19,763 nucleotides of DNA from Bacteroidales bacterium UBA2716 (GTDB lineage Bacteria > Bacteroidota > Bacteroidia > Bacteroidales > UBA932), in the NCBI GenBank assembly GCA_002354005.1, contig DEKS01000179.1, positions 2,505-22,267 on the forward strand, read 5' to 3'. A model generated the notes under the pieces. That model saw nothing but the letters and a program-made list of their open reading frames with translations. It ran no database searches and was not told where the DNA came from. Shown here in pieces: positions 16,088 to 19,763 of the stretch. The translations under genes were made by a program, and so were the position numbers. How positions within the stretch are numbered: position 1 is the stretch's first letter; each line of letters starts with the position of its first letter.

Positions 16088-17704
16088 ATGAAAAAAACTT
16101 TTCTGTTTTTGGCAACTGCGATGATGATTGCATTTGCTTCCTGTAAGAAGGATCCTACTCCGGAGCCTACTCCTGATCCTACACCCGAACCAACACCTGC
16201 TTCTACAGCGTGTCTGATAACCTCTTTCTCCGTAACCTCCGGTGATCTTGAAATTGAAGGTCAGATTTTCAATGAAGAAAACTATATTGAACTTTCTTAC
16301 AATCCCGAGGATGCTGCGGCCCTTGCCAATGCTACTGCCAAGGTGACTATTTCCGAAAAGGCAACCATCAGCCCTGACCCTGCTACCATCAAGGACTGGA
16401 CCAAGGAAGTGAAACTGACTGTTACTGCAGAAGACAAGAAATCTTCCAAGACTTATTCCGTGAAGCCCGAGCTTATGCAGTATGCTGTTGCTATCACGCC
16501 GTCTGGTGCGGGTGCAAAGGCGTTGACTAGCCTTGGTGCTCCTTCCAATGATATCGCTTTCTTTGGCGGTAATCAGATTGCCTTCTGCAGCACGGATAAG
16601 TTTGTCACCAGCGACGGGCGTGTTTATGACCTTGAACTCCAGTATGTAGGTAGCCTGAACAGAGGTGAGATTCCTGCTGACTGCGGCTTCCTTGCTCTGG
16701 GCAATGATGACAATGGCGTACTTATCGCCGCTGTCGGTTATGGTGACACCGGGTTCAGCAAAGCTGGTCTTGATGATGATGGTGTCCTTGATTGGTATCA
16801 TACTGTGGCCACGCGCATTTATGCCTGGAAGGATGGCTATGACAAAGCTCCTGTGAAGATTTACGAGGAAGCTAGCCGCTTGCTATGGATGAATGTGTCC
16901 GGTGATGTGGACGAAAAGATGGTGGTTGCCCTCAAGCAGGACAATGCCGAAGGCAAGCACTCTCTCCTCCAGTTTGAGAAGGGTGTCTTGAGCGGAAGTG
17001 TAACTGTATTTTCCACCGGAAAGAAGGAAATCGACAAGGATCGTACCGATATTCCTGAATACGCACCAGAGGATAAGATGAACTATGTACCTGCGATATG
17101 GCGTCTTGGTCAGACGGCCGGCGGAACGGTTTCTCCTCTTGGAACTTCCGTAAGTGATGCTCTCTATGTTTATGGCCAGTCGCTCTCCGGTCTGCAGGAA
17201 GAGGATCCTACTGGTTGGAGTTGGAATGGAGAAAAGTATGTGCATGACGTATGGGGCAAAGATGGCAATGCTGGTATGAAGGTAGCTGTCCGTAAGGGCT
17301 ATAATGGCGGTGACATGATTCTCCGTGGTAAGGCAGAAGTAATCAATAGTGGCACCAAGCGTTATGGCGGCCTCTATGGCTGGGGCAATGTCTGCATAAC
17401 CGGTAACATTAAGGCTTTCTCCTATAGCGGTGTCAATTATGCCGCTGTTGCCGGAGCAGACTGGAATGAACCTAATTTCACCATTGTAAACATGAGCGAA
17501 TCTGTAGAAGGAACTACAAGTTATCTTCTTGAGAGCCAGTGCTTGGGTGTAAAGGGCGAAAACAAGACTCCTCTCTCATCAGTAGCATACGTATATAACC
17601 CTGCTACCGATACAGGTGAGATAATTGTCCTTCATGCAAAATCTGAATTATACGAATTTGACTCATTTGTATATCGCTTCACCCTTAGCCGTAAAGCCAT
17701 CTAA
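16088..17704 (+). CDS. DUF5018-domain lipoprotein, probable surface glycan-binding protein
   Basis: Last gene of the operon, 538 aa. The signal peptide MKKTFLFLATAMMIAFASC puts the lipidated cysteine at 19, followed by KKD. A linker of Pro-Thr-Glu/Asp repeats (PTPEPTPDPTPEPTP) lifts the rest from the membrane. A DUF5018-like domain follows at about residues 42-135 (ITSFSVTSGDLEIEG, ATAKVTISEKATISPDPATI, LTVTAEDKKSSKTYSV). The remaining 400 residues contain repeating Gly/Asp/aromatic strand-turn patterns (GFLALGNDDNGVLIAAVGYG, GGLYGWGNVCITGNIKAFSY, YNPATDTGEIIVLHAK) suggestive of a beta-propeller-like fold; I do not recognise this part with certainty. Position after SusD and lipid anchoring suggest a SusE/F-like surface binder. 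The 36-nt gap upstream contains TTAATTAATTAA but no promoter match. Confidence 0.78.
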   Translation: MKKTFLFLATAMMIAFASCKKDPTPEPTPDPTPEPTPASTACLITSFSVTSGDLEIEGQIFNEENYIELSYNPEDAAALANATAKVTISEKATISPDPATIKDWTKEVKLTVTAEDKKSSKTYSVKPELMQYAVAITPSGAGAKALTSLGAPSNDIAFFGGNQIAFCSTDKFVTSDGRVYDLELQYVGSLNRGEIPADCGFLALGNDDNGVLIAAVGYGDTGFSKAGLDDDGVLDWYHTVATRIYAWKDGYDKAPVKIYEEASRLLWMNVSGDVDEKMVVALKQDNAEGKHSLLQFEKGVLSGSVTVFSTGKKEIDKDRTDIPEYAPEDKMNYVPAIWRLGQTAGGTVSPLGTSVSDALYVYGQSLSGLQEEDPTGWSWNGEKYVHDVWGKDGNAGMKVAVRKGYNGGDMILRGKAEVINSGTKRYGGLYGWGNVCITGNIKAFSYSGVNYAAVAGADWNEPNFTIVNMSESVEGTTSYLLESQCLGVKGENKTPLSSVAYVYNPATDTGEIIVLHAKSELYEFDSFVYRFTLSRKAI

Positions 17705-17721
17705 TTGGCAGGCTTCGTTTA

Positions 17722-17756
17722 AAAATCTCGCCTGGCCTTGTGCCGGGCGAGATTTT
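17722..17756 (+). terminator. Hairpin terminator at the end of the SusCD operon
   Basis: AAAATCTCGCC (17722-17732) pairs perfectly with GGCGAGATTTT (17746-17756). The stem continues inward (T-G, G-C, G-C, C-G) to a 5-nt loop. The T-tract is the end of the stem itself and the A-tract precedes it, giving a hairpin that could work in both directions. Confidence 0.85.
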
Positions 17757-17764
17757 GTGTATTC

Positions 17765-17935
17765 TCGCAAAAAGTATATATTTTGCAAAAATTGGTTATT
17801 GTATGTGCAAGAAGTATAATACTTAAGAGGATGCGAAGGCTGCTGTAAGAAAGGCGGTCAGTATGCGTCATATCAAGGGATACTTTTTCAGAGTAACAAG
17901 TTCAGTATCCGTTCCACACACCCTACTATCCACCG
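17765..17935. other. AT-rich noncoding stretch with several AGTAT-containing dyads
   Basis: No ORF of note. Inverted repeats are GCAAAA (17768-17773 region) facing TTTTGC (about 17781-17786), AAGTAT-A-ATACTT (17812-17824), and GGATACT (17878-17884) facing AGTATCC (17904-17910). The word AGTAT or its complement recurs in each. On the minus strand this lies just downstream of the small ORF and the Rpn-like ORF and may form the 3' end of that unit. No known element was recognised. Confidence 0.35.
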
Positions 17936-18052
17936 CTACATATAGTTGGAAAGCCTTTCAAGTAACTCAGAATGGGTAATGCAGCCCTGCGCGCGTAAGG
18001 TTTCCATCATTTTGGCTAAGCGGATCTCCAGTATGTTCTTCTTTTCTTCCAT
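17936..18052 (-). CDS. Possible 38-residue small protein
   Basis: A short ORF begins 15 nt after the stop of the Rpn-like ORF on the same strand. It reads MEEKKNILEIRLAKMMETLR and then ends LLERLSNYM, 38 residues, mostly amphipathic helix with a charged N-terminus. There is no Shine-Dalgarno, no signal peptide and no recognised family. It could be a genuine small downstream partner, a leftover of a decayed larger gene, or chance. The codon composition looks ordinary for coding DNA here. Low confidence. Confidence 0.3.
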   Translation of the reverse strand: MEEKKNILEIRLAKMMETLRAQGCITHSELLERLSNYM

Positions 18053-18067
18053 AGCCGTTAAGGATGC

Positions 18068-18400
18068 TCAGTTGGCGGCAAGCTCCTTCACCTCGTCAAC
18101 AGTAATTTTCAAACTCCTTGCTATCAATTCGTACGAGGCGCCGTTGGCCAGAAGGGATCTGACAATCTCCTGCCGCTCTTCAGCCCTTCCTTCTGCCAAA
18201 CCCTTTTCGCGACCTTCTGCCATGAAATCACTGATTTGCTCTGTGTTGTCATAGTTGATGTCCTCTATTTCCCGGCCGAAGACATGTTCGAGAAGCCCCT
18301 TGAGGAGGTTTTTGTGTTTTTCCGTACCGAATAGGTACTTGAATGCGACGTCAATCATGGGATTGACATACATAACAGGGTGTGTAATGGACTGTTCCAT
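18068..18400 (-). CDS. Internally deleted Rpn/PD-(D/E)XK 'transposase' family protein
   Basis: A 110-aa intact ORF that looks like the two ends of a much longer family joined in frame. Residues 10-55 (YVNPMIDVAFKYLFGTEKHK, then a DINYDNTEQ segment) match the N-terminus of Rpn-family putative transposases common in Bacteroidales, usually near 280-310 aa. Residues 58-110 (AEGREKGLAEGRAEERQEIV, ANGASYELIARSLKITVDEV) match that family's C-terminal tail: an E/G/R-rich repeat and a short helix-turn-helix-like end. The roughly 190 residues between, including the PD-(D/E)XK nuclease catalytic residues, are absent, so nuclease activity is not expected. It may be a decayed remnant or a retained miniature form. 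The ATG at 18400 is used; M10 (18373) is an alternative start. The structured segment 18404-18677 lies directly upstream. Confidence 0.75.
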   Translation of the reverse strand: MEQSITHPVMYVNPMIDVAFKYLFGTEKHKNLLKGLLEHVFGREIEDINYDNTEQISDFMAEGREKGLAEGRAEERQEIVRSLLANGASYELIARSLKITVDEVKELAAN

Positions 18401-18403
18401 ACG

Positions 18404-18677
18404 CTATAAGGGTTAAATAAACAATACGCACCGATGGATTTCACCGGCGGAGTTGCGTCACCCTTATAGGGGCTCGGGAATCAGGCATCATACCCTGGAA
18501 TTACGGCTCTGGAAGAGTGCCGCCGTACCCCGGTATGTGACTTCATGTCCAGTGCATGAAGGTTAAGGCTAAAGACAGGGTTCCCGCAACAAGGGGATTA
18601 CGAACTCTCCCTGAATCCCTCACAGCCACTATGGTGCGAAGGTTGGAAACTGAGCTGACATTTCCAAATGCATCCTT
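18404..18677. other. Highly structured noncoding segment (candidate ncRNA or mobile-element end)
   Basis: At least six inverted repeats are packed here. (1) CTATAAGGGT (18404-18413) / ACCCTTATAG (18460-18469), enclosing ACGCA (18426-18430) / TGCGT (18454-18458). (2) CATACC (18489-18494) / GGTATG (18532-18537), enclosing TACGGC (18502-18507) / GCCGTA (18522-18527). (3) CTTCATG (18541-18547) / CATGAAG (18555-18561). (4) CAGGG (18576-18580) / CCCTG (18609-18613), enclosing TTCCC (18581-18585) / GGGGA (18593-18597). (5) TTGGAAA (18643-18649) / TTTCCAA (18661-18667), with AAGG/CCTT outside it. No ORF over 48 codons lies wholly within it. Strand is undetermined; on the minus strand it would be a long leader to the Rpn-like ORF. 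No known RNA family was recognised. Confidence 0.5.
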
Positions 18678-18706
18678 GTCATACATCTGTTTTTTTTGTA
18701 AATTAG
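18676..18706 (+). promoter_or_regulatory. Weak promoter candidate for the metallophosphoesterase
   Basis: TTG at 18676-18678 and TAAATTAG at 18699-18706 (one mismatch to TAnnTTTG) are 20 bp apart. The implied transcription start falls at about the ATG (18711), so the mRNA would be nearly leaderless. An alternative -7-like TACATCTG (18682-18689) would give a 16-nt leader but lacks a -33 match. Low confidence. Confidence 0.3.
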
Positions 18707-18710
18707 AGAC

Positions 18711-19763
18711 ATGAAACGCAGATCGTTCCTTAAAGATGCGGCATTCCTGACGGGGGCGGCGGTGGCGGCACCGGCGCTCAAGGCGTGTCGCTTGGCCCCC
18801 GACAGTCCTTCCGGTGCGGCAGCGGATCTTCCCGTTTCCGGGAATTTTCACTTCCGGACGGACGGCAGTTTTACCGTTCTACAGTTTACGGATACGCATT
18901 ACATTAGCGGAGATCCGCGTTCCCGGCGCGCCCTGGAATGCGTGAAAGAGGCCGTGGAGGCGGTGAAGCCGGACCTTGTGATACACACAGGAGACGTGGT
19001 TTTCGGCCGCCCGGACATTGAAAGCGCAATGGAAATCCTTGCGCCTTTGGCCCAAAGCGGCATTCCGTGGGCCGTGGCGCTCGGAAACCACGACTCCCAG
19101 TTTGGAAGCACCCGCGAAGACATGTTCAAGGCTATTCGCAGCCTTCCTGGCTGCGTGAATCTTCCGCTGAAAAGCGGCGTTTACGGCTGTTCCAATGACG
19201 TCCTTACACTTTCCGGCGCCGGCGGGGTGGAGCATGTACTTTATCTCTTTGACTCCATGGATGCCGTAATCCTGAAAGGGGAGGAAGAGATTCACTGCTA
19301 CGACTATATCCGCCACAGCCAGATAGCCTGGTACCGCGCGCACAGTGAGCGTTTTGCCCGTGAAAATGGAGGCAATCCTGTGCCCTCCATTGCGTTTTTC
19401 CACATTCCGCTATGTGAACTTCCGGAGGCGCTTGCAGCCGGGGTGCAGCCTGTTTGCGGAAACAACGGGGAACCGCCGTGTCCGTCCCGCCTGAACAGCG
19501 GCCTTTTTGCCCAGTTCCGGGAGATGGGGGACGTGCAGGCCATCGTCACCGGGCATGACCATGACTGTGACTATGTGCTCCCGTACGGCTCGCTCTATTT
19601 CATCTATGGCCGGTTCAGCGGCGGCGACACCATCTACAACCACCTGGGCCGGCAAGGCTATATCCCTTCCGATGGCCCTACGGCCCCTGGCACGGTCTCA
19701 GGCTGCCGCCTGTTTCAGTTCCGCGAAGGAGAGCCCGGCTTCCGCACCTGGGTCCGTCTGATG
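18711..19763 (+). CDS. Tat-exported calcineurin-like metallophosphoesterase, partial (C-terminus outside window)
   Basis: Exported phosphoesterase; 351 codons are present and the gene runs off the right edge. The N-terminus MKRRSFLKD is a twin-arginine signal and LKAC gives a probable lipobox at C26, so folded export and lipid anchoring are predicted. The metallophosphoesterase metal motifs are complete in order: DTH (D61, H63), GD (D95, in HTGDVVFGR), GNHD (125-128), an FHIPL histidine, and GHDHDCD. These bind two metal ions and cleave phosphoester bonds; the natural substrate cannot be inferred. It resembles the Bacteroidota group often annotated as purple-acid-phosphatase-like or UDP-sugar-diphosphatase-like phosphoesterases. 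The ATG at 18711 is chosen because it begins the Tat motif directly. It is separated from the SusCD operon by the odd segment 17757-18677 and is probably not part of it. Confidence 0.9.
   Translation, partial: MKRRSFLKDAAFLTGAAVAAPALKACRLAPDSPSGAAADLPVSGNFHFRTDGSFTVLQFTDTHYISGDPRSRRALECVKEAVEAVKPDLVIHTGDVVFGRPDIESAMEILAPLAQSGIPWAVALGNHDSQFGSTREDMFKAIRSLPGCVNLPLKSGVYGCSNDVLTLSGAGGVEHVLYLFDSMDAVILKGEEEIHCYDYIRHSQIAWYRAHSERFARENGGNPVPSIAFFHIPLCELPEALAAGVQPVCGNNGEPPCPSRLNSGLFAQFREMGDVQAIVTGHDHDCDYVLPYGSLYFIYGRFSGGDTIYNHLGRQGYIPSDGPTAPGTVSGCRLFQFREGEPGFRTWVRLM

Noticed and set aside
16150..16200. Short tandem repeat as a phase-variation tract
   Set aside because: The CCTAC/CCGGA/CCTGAT units encode an ordinary Pro-Thr-Glu/Asp linker; the units are degenerate at DNA level and do not form a slippage-prone perfect repeat.
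18500..18650. Group II intron remnant
   Set aside because: GTGCG at 18634-18638 and TACGGCTCT recall intron ends, but no domain V hairpin with the right polarity and no reverse transcriptase are present, and a gene start follows within 80 bp.
18470..18660. Cobalamin riboswitch
   Set aside because: There are chance resemblances (GGGAATC, CCCGCAAC, GCCACT, GAAGGT), but the required B12 box near the 3' end is absent and the order and spacing do not fit.
18543..18686. 47-codon minus-strand frame within the structured segment
   Set aside because: It crosses four hairpins and extends upstream only as antisense of the metallophosphoesterase. The translation (starting MYDKDAFGNVSS) has no recognised family, so structure rather than coding better explains the stretch. 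A database search for recurrent copies would be worthwhile.

Overview
The window (about 19.8 kb) reads as chromosomal DNA of a gut-type member of the Bacteroidales. The support is a SusC/SusD pair, Bacteroidota-style promoters (a TTG/TTTG element about 19-20 bp upstream of TAnnTTTG), genes mostly lacking Shine-Dalgarno sequences, and Bacteroidota-typical families such as DUF4831, DUF4434 and DUF5018. The genus cannot be fixed from the sequence alone.

Region 1 (1-4347): the N-terminal part of a POT-family peptide transporter runs off the left edge on the minus strand. Divergent from it, a good promoter drives an LpxL/HtrB-type acyltransferase, a DUF4831 envelope protein and the Xaa-His dipeptidase pepD. 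A long hairpin ends that unit. Region 2 (4510-5770): the ribosomal operon rpsF-rpsR-rplI has its own promoter, a hairpin at the 5' end of the predicted mRNA, a Shine-Dalgarno sequence before rpsR only, and a strong terminator.

Region 3 (5769-17756) looks like a compact amino-sugar or glycan utilisation locus built around one divergent regulatory region (9390-9509). Leftward lies a tight three-gene operon: a Tat-exported DUF4434 lipoprotein, a sugar-porter MFS permease and a ROK-family repressor, with a 4-nt overlap and then a 4-nt gap. Rightward lies an operon led by an N-acylglucosamine 2-epimerase (AGE/renin-binding-protein type), followed by SusC, SusD, a small lipoprotein and a larger DUF5018-type lipoprotein, closed by a hairpin terminator. 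The inferred scheme is binding and uptake across the outer membrane by SusCD and lipoproteins, periplasmic processing possibly by the DUF4434 protein, inner-membrane import by the MFS permease, cytoplasmic 2-epimerisation by AGE, and control by the ROK protein. The pairing of AGE with MFS recalls Bacteroides sialic acid/ManNAc catabolism, but no NanL-type lyase or sialidase is present here, so the substrate is not proven.

Region 4 (17757-18710) is the strangest part. It holds AT-rich dyads, a 38-codon ORF, an internally deleted Rpn/PD-(D/E)XK 'transposase' ORF and, just upstream of that ORF, about 270 bp packed with at least six inverted repeats that looks like a structured RNA or mobile-element end. 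Region 5 (18711-19763) is a Tat-exported metallophosphoesterase cut off by the right edge.

No tRNA, rRNA, CRISPR array or complete insertion sequence was recognised.
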